Origin: CAMLDH01 sp966250375
GTDB taxonomy: Bacteria; Pseudomonadota; Gammaproteobacteria; Burkholderiales; Burkholderiaceae_D
Reading direction: 5' to 3'
NCBI GenBank assembly: GCA_966250375.1
Contig: CBINHE010000064.1
Location: forward strand, 1-22,390
DNA: 22,390 nucleotides
A model generated the notes under the pieces. It was not told where the DNA came from. It ran no database searches and saw only the letters and a program-made list of their open reading frames with translations. Made by a program: the position numbers and the translations under genes. Numbering within the stretch: the stretch's first letter is position 1; every line of letters starts with the position of its first letter. Positions 7,870-15,138 of the stretch are shown in pieces.

Positions 7870-7909
7870 ACGGGCTGGAGTTTTTTATCCCAGGGCGGAA
7901 CCAGCCCGT
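7870..7909. other. Stem-loop in the 7621-7953 intergenic region
   Basis: The 333-nt gap between the SUF regulator and the membrane-protein gene holds, besides the suf promoter region, one clear inverted repeat: ACGGGCTGG (7870-7878) and CCAGCCCGT (7901-7909), 9 perfect pairs with a 22-nt loop. It lies about 45 nt past the stop of the leftward gene ending at 7954, so it may help end or protect that transcript. It has no T-run, so it is not a canonical intrinsic terminator. No gene is evident in the rest of the gap. Confidence 0.45.
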
Positions 7910-7953
7910 GCGCAAGCCAAAATAGCCTTGCATTTATGATGATGGTCGCCGCT

Positions 7954-8733
7954 CTATTGATTCGGAGGAGGCAGCGCCGACGGTTTGCCAAAAATATAAG
8001 TGTAAGTCGGGTAAAACGAGCAATACATCACGATGGTCAGCACAATCGATAAAGGCAGCAAGACAACCACGGTCACTGCCGGTTTGTTGACCAGCAACGC
8101 GATCAAGGCGCTGACAACGGCCGGCAGGATCACCCCGATGGCAGCCCACGCCAAGCCGTACAGCAGGAAGGCCTTGCCTGCCTTTCGTACTGCAAAGAAG
8201 CTATAAAAAATCGCCTTGCCGGCACTCATGTTTTGCCACATCGCCAGCGGCGCGGCATACCAGAAAGCCATTACCGCAGGCGTGTAGACGGCCGTGGCAA
8301 ACAGCATGGCCGTCGCTATGCTGGATTCTCGCGCAGTCTTTGCATCGAGCGCGGTCTGTCCGCTCATCACCCGCCAGAATACGCCTCCATCGATCAGCGC
8401 AGAAGCGGCGACAGCAACAACTGCCGCCAGCAAATACAGCGCGCCGAGCGTCAGCAAGGTACGGAAGGCGGGTGAACGGAAGCCAGTCAGCAGCAGGTTG
8501 GGGTGAATACGCTTGCCTTGCTCGATTTGCGCACACGCCTGCATGAAGGTCATCGAAAACACCGGCACCAATAGTAGAGGCAGCAGTTGCCCGAGTACCG
8601 GAATAATGCCGAGCGCGAACATCAGGAATGTGTAGCTCAGGAAAAGCGTGGACATCTCGGCGGGTTGTTTGCGAAACAGCGCAAAGCCTTCCTTGACCCA
8701 GATCCAGCCTGTCATTGCGGGTAATTTTTCCAT
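7954..8733 (-). CDS. BPSS1780-like multi-pass inner-membrane protein
   Basis: A 259-residue hydrophobic protein with about six predicted membrane segments (roughly residues 28-46, 48-68, 91-113, 139-163, 188-214, 220-246). The N-terminus GWIWVKEGFALFRKQP and the FFAVRKAGKAF stretch resemble the BPSS1780 family of betaproteobacterial membrane proteins, whose function is not known. The ATG at 8733 is used; a TTG two codons earlier would overlap the thrB stop. The gene starts 2 nt after thrB and so is almost certainly cotranscribed with it. The link to homoserine kinase is conserved gene packing only, and no catalytic motif is visible. Confidence 0.8.
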   Translation of the reverse strand: MEKLPAMTGWIWVKEGFALFRKQPAEMSTLFLSYTFLMFALGIIPVLGQLLPLLLVPVFSMTFMQACAQIEQGKRIHPNLLLTGFRSPAFRTLLTLGALYLLAAVVAVAASALIDGGVFWRVMSGQTALDAKTARESSIATAMLFATAVYTPAVMAFWYAAPLAMWQNMSAGKAIFYSFFAVRKAGKAFLLYGLAWAAIGVILPAVVSALIALLVNKPAVTVVVLLPLSIVLTIVMYCSFYPTYTYIFGKPSALPPPNQ

Positions 8734-8735
8734 TA

Positions 8736-9701
8736 TCAACGCACCGCAATCAATGTCGGGGCGACATGCGCAATCCGCTGCCGCAAGATTCGTTCGAAAT
8801 GTGCAGGGTCGTGCGGTGTCAGTATTTCGGCATCGCGCGGCAAGTGAAAGTCATACAGGCGCGACAGCCAGAAGCGCAATGCGCCGGCGCGCAACATCGG
8901 TTGCCATGCAATCTGTTCGGCATCGGTAAACGGCCGCTGCGCATGATAGGCGTCGAGCATTGCGCGCACACGCGGCGCATCCAGTGCCCCGCTCTCCAGA
9001 TCAATGCACCAGTCATTGACAGTGACTGCGACATCGAATAGCCAGGTATCGCAGCCGGCAAAATAGAAATCGAAAAATCCGGTCAGCCGCTCGCCATCGA
9101 ACATCACATTGTTGCGGAACAAGTCGGCGTGGATCGGGCCGCGCTGCAATTGGCGGTATTCATGACTGCCCGCAAACGCTTTCTGGAAATGCATTTCCGA
9201 ACGCAGCAAGTGCTGGCAGTCGTCCGACAGATGCGGCAACACAACCGGCGTGGTTTCATTCCACCAGTCCAGACCGCGCAAATTCGGCTGGTGGATCTCG
9301 AAGTCGCGCGCCGCTACATGCATCTTTGCCAGCATGGCGCCGACTGCCGCACAATGCACCGGGGTTGGCGCAAGCTGGTGGCAGCCTTCCAGTTTGGTCA
9401 CGATCGACGCTGGTTTGCCATGCAGCGCATTGATGATTTTGCCATCGTTGTTGGCAATTGGCGCCGGCACCAGTACGCCGCGCTGCGCCAGATGGCGCAT
9501 CAGATGCAAATAGAAGGGTAGTTGTTCGAATGTCAGGTTTTCAAACACCGTCAGTACATATTCCCCGGTGTCGGTCGTGATAAAAAAATTACTGTTTTCA
9601 ATGCCGGATGAAATGCCTTTGATGGTGAGTGCTTTGCCGAGAGGGAATTGCGTGATCCAGGAAGTGAGGTCGTCCAAGCTGACCGGAGTAAAAACTGCCA
9701 T
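8736..9701 (-). CDS. thrB: Homoserine kinase, type II (ThrB, APH-like fold)
   Basis: A 321-residue kinase of the choline/aminoglycoside phosphotransferase fold, the non-GHMP homoserine kinase typical of Pseudomonas and betaproteobacteria. It phosphorylates L-homoserine in threonine synthesis. The N-terminus MAVFTPVSLDDLTSWI and the GISSGIENSNFF nucleotide loop (29-40) are typical. The catalytic loop is HADLFRNNVMF (191-201; Asp193 as base, Asn198), and the metal-binding aspartate is Asp211 in GFFDFYFAG. It lies downstream of a DUF2782 gene and close to polA, the same neighbourhood seen in pseudomonads. It is followed by the BPSS1780-like gene after a 2-nt gap. Confidence 0.95.
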   Translation of the reverse strand: MAVFTPVSLDDLTSWITQFPLGKALTIKGISSGIENSNFFITTDTGEYVLTVFENLTFEQLPFYLHLMRHLAQRGVLVPAPIANNDGKIINALHGKPASIVTKLEGCHQLAPTPVHCAAVGAMLAKMHVAARDFEIHQPNLRGLDWWNETTPVVLPHLSDDCQHLLRSEMHFQKAFAGSHEYRQLQRGPIHADLFRNNVMFDGERLTGFFDFYFAGCDTWLFDVAVTVNDWCIDLESGALDAPRVRAMLDAYHAQRPFTDAEQIAWQPMLRAGALRFWLSRLYDFHLPRDAEILTPHDPAHFERILRQRIAHVAPTLIAVR

Positions 9702-9758
9702 GAGAGAGTAGGAAAAGAGGTGTCGGAAAATGAAAGGGGGAAATGCGGCTGCAAATCG

Positions 9759-10175
9759 CTATTTCTTCGGCGGTTCGGAAGCGATAAGTGGCGGCGCCGG
9801 TGTTTGCGCCGCTTCGGCTGCCTGGGTCTCCGGCTTGCGCCCGAGGTCGAATTCCTTGATTTGCCATTGCGGCGCGCGTATGGAATTGCTTTGTGCATCG
9901 CCCGGCAGTGCGCTGCCGGCGGGTTCATTCGGTTTCAGGTAATACGTGCTTTTGCCGCTTTGCACCTTGATCTCGGTGACTTTGCCTCTTTGACGCTTTT
10001 CCGTGATTTTCCGCTCGCTATCCGGCTTGCGGACCGTGATCGCAGGCGCTTCGCCTTCTTCCAGTTTTTCCAGCCTGGGCGGTGTTTCGGCTGGCTGCTG
10101 CGCACTGGTCGGCAACGGCATTGCCAAGGCGGCAAGGGATGCGGCGACAGGCCAAATTTTAAGGGAGCGCATCAT
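9759..10175 (-). CDS. DUF2782 family secreted/periplasmic protein
   Basis: A 138-residue protein with a signal peptide: short basic start MMRSLK, hydrophobic core IWPVAASLAALAMPLP, and a probable cut after TSA at residue 25. The mature part is polar and charged, with ITVRKPDSERKITEKRQRGK (about 46-65) and YYLKPNEPAGS (about 78-88) as the recognisable DUF2782 core, and a Pro/Ala-rich tail. Family function is unknown. In Pseudomonas the homologous gene lies between polA and thrB, and that order is kept here with the LOG gene added. Two consecutive ATG codons (10175 and 10172) are possible starts and neither has a strong ribosome site. Confidence 0.82.
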   Translation of the reverse strand: MMRSLKIWPVAASLAALAMPLPTSAQQPAETPPRLEKLEEGEAPAITVRKPDSERKITEKRQRGKVTEIKVQSGKSTYYLKPNEPAGSALPGDAQSNSIRAPQWQIKEFDLGRKPETQAAEAAQTPAPPLIASEPPKK

Positions 10176-10256
10176 GATGACGGAATGAGGTGGTTGAAAT
10201 GGCGTCTATGAAAATCATTGTAGCAAACCGGGCACGACCCGCCTCGAATAACTTTT

Positions 10257-10997
10257 CTATAGAAATGCGCTGGTTTGCGGATCCTCGTCGGTCAGCACGA
10301 TATCGCGCGCTTCGTAGAACGCAAAAATGGCATCGACAATATTGGCCGGCTCATCGATCAACTGCACCAGATCCAGGTCGCTTGCATTGATCATGCCGTT
10401 CGGTACCATTTGTTCGCGGAACCAGTTCAGCAAACCGCGCCAGAAAACAGTGCCCACCAAGATGACGGGAATGCGGCGCGATTTTCCGGTTTGCATCAAC
10501 GTCAACACTTCGCTCATTTCATCGAGCGTGCCGAACCCGCCGGGCAATACCACATATGCGTCCGCATATTTGACGAACGCCACCTTGCGTGCAAAAAAGT
10601 GACGAAAGCTCAATGAAATATCCTGCCATGCATTGCTTTTTTGTTCGTGCGGCAATTCAATATTGAGACCGACGGATGGCGAGCGTCCTTCGAATGCACC
10701 TTTGTTGGCAGCCTCCATGATGCCGGGGCCGCCGCCGGATATCACGGCAAAGCCTTCATCCGACAGGCGGCGCGCAATATCGACGCATAATCCATACATC
10801 GGATTGTCGGGCGTGGTACGCGCGGAACCAAAGATCGATACCGCCGGGCGCAGTTCGGCCAAGCGTTCGGCCGACTCGATAAACTCTGCCATAATCGTGA
10901 ACATTTGCCACGACTCACGCGCCTTCTTCGCCGTTGCGCGTTCGATGTTGCTGATCTGCCGCAGGCGCGGCACATTTTTTCCTTTTAATAATGCCAT
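10257..10997 (-). CDS. LOG-family (TIGR00730) protein, putative cytokinin riboside 5'-monophosphate phosphoribohydrolase
   Basis: A 246-residue Rossmann-like LOG protein. The family motifs are SGGGPGIMEAANKGA (87-101) and LPGGFGTLDEMSEVL (151-165), with SIFGSAR (54-60) at the nucleotide edge. LOG enzymes cleave nucleoside 5'-monophosphates; bacterial members hydrolyse AMP and related nucleotides, and the in vivo role here is not defined. The frame stays open 19 codons further into polA, but the ATG at 10997 is chosen because it avoids overlap with polA and gives the usual N-terminal helix (KARESWQMFTIMAEFIESAE). Only a weak CAGGG lies upstream. Its start codon abuts the polA start, back to back. 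Confidence 0.9.
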   Translation of the reverse strand: MALLKGKNVPRLRQISNIERATAKKARESWQMFTIMAEFIESAERLAELRPAVSIFGSARTTPDNPMYGLCVDIARRLSDEGFAVISGGGPGIMEAANKGAFEGRSPSVGLNIELPHEQKSNAWQDISLSFRHFFARKVAFVKYADAYVVLPGGFGTLDEMSEVLTLMQTGKSRRIPVILVGTVFWRGLLNWFREQMVPNGMINASDLDLVQLIDEPANIVDAIFAFYEARDIVLTDEDPQTSAFL

Positions 10998-13742
10998 ATG
11001 AATAAAACCCTGCTGTTGGTTGACGGCTCCAGTTACCTGTATCGCGCATTTCATGCGATGCCCGATTTACGCAATGCAGAAGGCGCGCCGACCGGCGCGA
11101 TTTACGGCATGATCAACATGCTGCGGCGCTTGCGCAATGATTACTCAGCAGCATACATCGCCTGCGTATTCGACGCAAAAGGTAAAACTTTCCGTGATGA
11201 TTTGTATGAACAATACAAGGCCAACCGGGCATCAATGCCGGACGACCTGGTCAAGCAGATCGAGCCGATCCACGAGGCGGTGCGCGCGCTGGGCTGGCCG
11301 ATCCTGATGGTCGATGGCATCGAAGCGGACGACGTGATCGGGACGCTCGCAGTGCAGGCGGTTTCGCACGGCATGGATACCGTGATCTCGACCGGCGACA
11401 AGGACTTGGCGCAATTGGTCAACGAGCATGTCACGCTGATCAACACGATGAACAATGAAAAACTCGATATCCCAGGCGTCATCGCTAAATTCGGCGTGCC
11501 GCCGGAGCGCATCGTCGATTATCTGAGCTTGATCGGCGACAGCGTCGACAACGTGCCAGGCGTCGACAAGGTCGGACCGAAAACGGCGGTCAAATGGCTG
11601 GCGCAATACGGTACGCTGGACGGGATCGTCGCACATGCCGCAGAGATCGGCGGCGCAGTCGGTGAAAACCTGCGGCGCGCGCTGGACTGGCTGCCGAAGG
11701 GCAAGGAACTGATTACTGTCAAAACCGACTGCGACCTGTCCGCGCACATGATCTCGATCCCGGAATCGCTGGCGCCAAAATCGGCCGACGATGCGGCGTT
11801 GGTCGATTTTTTCACGCGCTATGGTTTCAAGACATGGTTGCGCGAAGCGACTGGTCAATCGACGACCGGCGTGCGGCCGCCGACCCAGGTGCACAATGGC
11901 GAGCCGCAGGCCAACCTGTTTGCCGGCGCAGATATTCATGCGCAATACGAGACGGTACTGACAGAGTCGCAACTGGACCAGTGGCTGGCAAGAATCGATG
12001 CCGCTTCGTTGACGTCGGTTGATACCGAGACCACCTCGCTCGACCCGATGCAGGCGCAACTGGTCGGCATGTCACTGTGCTGCGAACCGGGCATCGCCGC
12101 CTATATTCCGGTCGCGCACTGTTACCCGGATGCGCCGCCGCAATTGTCGCGCGACCATGTGCTGGCGAAATTGAAGCCGTGGCTGGAAGATCCCGCCAAA
12201 GCAAAAGTCGGTCAGCACCTGAAGTACGACAGCCATATCTTCGCCAATCATGGCGTTGAATTGCGCGGCATCGTGCATGACACGCTGCTTGAGTCCTATG
12301 TGTTCGAATCGCACAAGAGCCACGATATGGACAGCCTCGCGCTGCGGCATCTGAACCGCAAGACAATCACTTTCCAGGAAGTATGCGGTAAGGGCGCGTC
12401 GCAAATCTGTTTCGATGAAGTTGCGATCGATCGCGCCACCGAGTACGCGGCGGAAGATGCGGATGTCACCTTGCAACTGCACCATGCGATGTGGCCGAAT
12501 ATTGCCGACGACGAAAAGCTGAGATTCATCTATGAAAAAATCGAATTGCCGACCGCGGTCGTGTTGCAGAAGATCGAGCGCAACGGCGTGTTGATCGACA
12601 CCGAATTGCTCGGCATCCAGTCCAACGAACTGGGCCGGCGCATGCTGGAAATCGAGAAGAGCGCGTATGAACTGGCAGGCCAGCCGTTCAATCTCAATTC
12701 ACCGAAGCAGATCGGCGACATATTTTTCGAGAAGCTGAAATTGCCGGTCGTGAAAAAAACGCCGTCCGGTTCGCCATCGACTGATGAGGAAGTGCTGCAA
12801 AAGCTGGCCGAGGATTATCCACTGCCGAAAGTGCTGCTCGACTACCGCAGCCTGTCGAAGCTGAAATCGACGTACACCGACAAGCTGCCGAAGATGACCG
12901 ACGCCAGCACCGGCCGCGTGCATACCAACTACGCGCAAGCGGTGGCGGTCACCGGCCGTCTGGCATCGAACGAACCGAACCTGCAGAATATTCCGATCCG
13001 TACCGTGGAGGGCCGGCGCATTCGCGAGGCATTCATCGCGCCGCTCGGCAGCGTGATCGTGTCGGCCGACTATTCGCAAATCGAATTGCGCATCATGGCG
13101 CACTTGTCGGGCGACGTGAACATGTTGCGCGCTTTTGCCGACGGCGAGGACATCCATCGCGCGACTGCCGCCGAGATATTCAGCATCGCGCCGGCCGACG
13201 TCACCAGCGAACAGCGCCGCTATGCGAAGGTGATTAACTTCGGTCTGATATACGGCATGAGCGCATTCGGCTTGGCCGGCAATCTCGGCATCGAACGCGC
13301 GGCGGCGCAAAGCTATATCGATAAATACTTTCTGCGCTTTTCCGGCGTCAAGCAGTTCATGGATGACACCCGGGCGCAAGCCAAGGCGCGCGGCTATGTG
13401 GAAACCGTATTCGGCCGCCGCTTGTGGCTGCCTGAAATCAATTCGCCCAACGGCCCGCGTCGGCAAGGCGCCGAGCGCGCCGCGATCAACGCGCCGATGC
13501 AGGGCACGGCGGCCGACCTGATCAAGCTGTCGATGATTGCGGTGCAGAATTGGCTGGAAGCGGAGCGCCTGCAATCGTTGATGGTGATGCAGGTACATGA
13601 TGAATTGGTGCTGGAAGTGCCGAACGCCGAACTGGATCTCGTACGTAAAAAATTGCCGGCGTTGATGGCTGGCGTCGCGCAGTTGAAAGTGCCGCTGATC
13701 GCCGAAGTCGGTATCGGGAAAAACTGGGACGAGGCGCATTGA
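10998..13742 (+). CDS. polA: DNA polymerase I
   Basis: A 914-residue full-length Pol I with all three activities. The 5'-3' exonuclease/FEN domain covers about 1-290 (LLLVDGSSYLYRAFHAMP, DGIEADDVIG, STGDKDLAQLV, GDSVDNVPGVDKVGPKTA). The 3'-5' proofreading domain covers about 320-500 with Asp342/Glu344 (DTETTSLDP) and YAAEDADVTLQLH intact. The polymerase domain has motif A Asp691 (SADYSQIELRI), the O-helix RRYAKVINFGLIYGM, and motif C Asp868 (VHDELVLEV). The two catalytic Asp residues are 177 apart, as in E. coli. The start is fixed by an in-frame TAA at 10989 and by the conserved N-terminus, yet no good ribosome site precedes it. Its promoter must lie inside the divergent LOG gene. Confidence 0.98.
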   Translation: MNKTLLLVDGSSYLYRAFHAMPDLRNAEGAPTGAIYGMINMLRRLRNDYSAAYIACVFDAKGKTFRDDLYEQYKANRASMPDDLVKQIEPIHEAVRALGWPILMVDGIEADDVIGTLAVQAVSHGMDTVISTGDKDLAQLVNEHVTLINTMNNEKLDIPGVIAKFGVPPERIVDYLSLIGDSVDNVPGVDKVGPKTAVKWLAQYGTLDGIVAHAAEIGGAVGENLRRALDWLPKGKELITVKTDCDLSAHMISIPESLAPKSADDAALVDFFTRYGFKTWLREATGQSTTGVRPPTQVHNGEPQANLFAGADIHAQYETVLTESQLDQWLARIDAASLTSVDTETTSLDPMQAQLVGMSLCCEPGIAAYIPVAHCYPDAPPQLSRDHVLAKLKPWLEDPAKAKVGQHLKYDSHIFANHGVELRGIVHDTLLESYVFESHKSHDMDSLALRHLNRKTITFQEVCGKGASQICFDEVAIDRATEYAAEDADVTLQLHHAMWPNIADDEKLRFIYEKIELPTAVVLQKIERNGVLIDTELLGIQSNELGRRMLEIEKSAYELAGQPFNLNSPKQIGDIFFEKLKLPVVKKTPSGSPSTDEEVLQKLAEDYPLPKVLLDYRSLSKLKSTYTDKLPKMTDASTGRVHTNYAQAVAVTGRLASNEPNLQNIPIRTVEGRRIREAFIAPLGSVIVSADYSQIELRIMAHLSGDVNMLRAFADGEDIHRATAAEIFSIAPADVTSEQRRYAKVINFGLIYGMSAFGLAGNLGIERAAAQSYIDKYFLRFSGVKQFMDDTRAQAKARGYVETVFGRRLWLPEINSPNGPRRQGAERAAINAPMQGTAADLIKLSMIAVQNWLEAERLQSLMVMQVHDELVLEVPNAELDLVRKKLPALMAGVAQLKVPLIAEVGIGKNWDEAH

Positions 13743-13777
13743 TCCGGCCGCAAATGTCCGTTGAGATTTGTCGCCTT

Positions 13778-13798
13778 ATGCATTAATTATTAATGCAT
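13778..13798. promoter_or_regulatory. Perfect AT-rich palindrome, candidate operator upstream of the dienelactone hydrolase gene
   Basis: A perfect 21-nt palindrome with arms ATGCATTAAT and ATTAATGCAT around a single T, 30 nt before the hydrolase ATG and 36 nt after the polA stop. A TTGAGA box at 13761-13766 would place the matching -10 region inside the palindrome. It is too AT-rich and tight-looped to be a good terminator, so a dimeric regulator site is the more likely reading. No regulator gene is adjacent. Confidence 0.5.
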
Positions 13799-13827
13799 CA
13801 TCGACTGTCTATCAAAGGAGAGATGTA

Positions 13828-14712
13828 ATGGAGCATTTGAAAAATGATTTCGATAGCCTGGTTGCAAAAACACCGTTGTCGGACGGCATCGACCGTCGTG
13901 ATTTCTTGAAGACGGCGCTCGGCACTGGTTTTGCAGCGGCGGTATTGCCGGTCGCGGCGCAGAACATGATCAAAACCGATAGCGCCGGCTTGACGGCGGG
14001 CGATATCATCGTCACGGTCAAGGGCCAGAAGGTGCCGGTGTATCGTGCACAACCGCAAGGCAAGACCAATCTGCCGGTAGTGCTGGTTGTGTCCGAAATT
14101 TTCGGGGTGCATGGGTATATCGCCGACGTCGCGCGCCGCTTTGCGAAACAGGGTTACCTTGCATTGGCGCCGGACTTGTTTGTACGTCAAGGCGATCCTG
14201 CATCGTACGGCACCATTGCGGAAGTGATGAAGGAAGTCGTTGGCAAGACGCCGGATGCGCAAGTGATGGGCGACTTGGATGCGTGCGTCGCATGGGCCAG
14301 GGACAACGGTGGTAACACCGACAAGCTCGGCGTTACCGGCTTTTGCTGGGGCGGACGCATCGCATGGTTGTATTGCGCACACAATCCGAAAGTGAAGGCA
14401 GGCGTCGCATGGTACGGCCGCCTGGTTGGCGACAAGACGCCATTGACGCCGCGACATCCGATTGATCTGGCGCCGACTCTGAAAGTGCCGGTATTGGGTT
14501 TGTATGGTGGCAAGGATGGCGGTATTCCGCTCGGCACTGTTGAGAAAATGAAAGCCGCGTTGGCGCAGGGCGGCAGCAAATCGGAGCTCGTGGTGTATCC
14601 GAATTCGGGCCATGCGTTTCATGCTGATTACCGGCCGAGCTATGTGGAAGCTGATGCCAAGGATGGCTGGAAACGTTGCCTTGATTGGTTCAAGGCGCAT
14701 GGCGTGGCGTAA
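13828..14712 (+). CDS. Tat-exported dienelactone hydrolase family protein
   Basis: A 294-residue alpha/beta hydrolase of the dienelactone hydrolase family. The nucleophile is Cys173 in GFCWGGR, with Asp230 (GGKDGGIP) and His262 (SGHAFHAD) completing the Cys-Asp-His triad. The N-terminus has a twin-arginine signal, DRRDFLKTA (22-30), followed by a hydrophobic stretch ending near PVAA (41-44), so export folded to the periplasm is expected. Classical DLHs of chlorocatechol degradation are cytoplasmic, and no ring-cleavage genes are near, so the substrate is unknown. The ATG at 13828 is preceded by AGGAGA about 6 nt upstream; earlier alternative starts would run through the palindrome at 13778-13798. 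A fold-back repeat follows the gene after about 12 nt. Confidence 0.92.
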   Translation: MEHLKNDFDSLVAKTPLSDGIDRRDFLKTALGTGFAAAVLPVAAQNMIKTDSAGLTAGDIIVTVKGQKVPVYRAQPQGKTNLPVVLVVSEIFGVHGYIADVARRFAKQGYLALAPDLFVRQGDPASYGTIAEVMKEVVGKTPDAQVMGDLDACVAWARDNGGNTDKLGVTGFCWGGRIAWLYCAHNPKVKAGVAWYGRLVGDKTPLTPRHPIDLAPTLKVPVLGLYGGKDGGIPLGTVEKMKAALAQGGSKSELVVYPNSGHAFHADYRPSYVEADAKDGWKRCLDWFKAHGVA

Positions 14713-14724
14713 ATCCATCCCGGC

Positions 14725-15030
14725 TGGTAGTCAGTCAATTTGACACGCGGGAAAGAAGGCGATGGATTTTTTCGTCTGGCAAGACGCGAGGATGCACTAA
14801 GGATCGTGCACGAAACAACTTCCCGATTTGTCTCGCGTCCGGCGGGCGCATTGCCGCGTTGCCCCTCGCTTGTGTGGCTCGCCACACGGCGCTCGGGACG
14901 CCTTGCACTGCAATCCCGCCGAACACGTCCAAATCGGGAAGTTATTCCATGCACGATCCTAAGGAACGCCGAAACAGCCAGGTGGAAAAGGCGCGATTTA
15001 TTTCCGTTAATTCAACTTGACTGACCACTA
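14725..15030. mobile_element. ~300-bp fold-back (MITE-like) element without coding capacity
   Basis: The whole 14713-15057 gap is dominated by one long imperfect inverted repeat. Outer ends: TCAGTCAATTTGA (14731-14743) against the reverse complement of 15012-15024 (TCAGTCAAGTTGA), 12 of 13. Farther in, CTGGC pairs with CTGGC of the other arm. The best arms are AGGATCGTGCA (14800-14810) with ACTTCCCGATTTG (14817-14829) against their complements at 14931-14960. The inner part also pairs (GGCGGG/CCCGCC, GTGTGG/CCACAC around 14874-14890). GGATCGTGCA termini are flanked by TAA on both sides (14798-14800, 14960-14962), so the inner ~159 bp may be a nested unit. There is no convincing open frame. 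Confidence 0.72.
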
Positions 15031-15070
15031 CGTAACGCACCTCTCATAATCATCGCATTGGAGCACGACA

Positions 15071-15097
15071 AAAGCGCGACGTTCTCAGTCGCGCTTT
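15071..15097. terminator. Terminator-like hairpin upstream of the ZIP gene
   Basis: AAAGCGCGAC (15071-15080) pairs perfectly with GTCGCGCTTT (15088-15097) around a 7-nt loop. The 10-bp stem ends in only a short T-run on each strand, so termination may be partial. It would separate transcripts from the dienelactone hydrolase side from the ZIP gene. It also argues that the ZIP protein does not start upstream of it. Confidence 0.6.
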
Positions 15098-15109
15098 CGT
15101 TGCATCTGT

Positions 15110-15138
15110 TTGCCGAAAAACCCTGCCTGTGTTTTAAT
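15110..15138 (+). promoter_or_regulatory. Candidate sigma-70 promoter for the ZIP transporter gene
   Basis: TTGCCG (15110-15115) is followed after exactly 17 nt by TTTAAT (15133-15138), which is preceded by TGT, giving an extended -10 (TGTTTTAAT). The -35 matches consensus at 4 of 6 positions and the -10 at 5 of 6. Transcription would begin near 15145, after the hairpin at 15071-15097 and just ahead of the hydrophobic N-terminus of the ZIP protein. Confidence 0.5.

Noticed and set aside
10998..11054. 19-codon extension of the LOG protein into polA
   Set aside because: It would overlap the polA start and the extra residues are not like LOG N-termini.
12699..13739. 346-codon open frame antisense to polA
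   Set aside because: It mirrors codon bias of the polA polymerase domain on the opposite strand; the protein is His/Arg-rich with no domain, a typical shadow.
13798..14718. 306-codon open frame antisense to the dienelactone hydrolase gene
   Set aside because: The opposite strand carries a complete catalytic triad and Tat signal; this frame has no motif.
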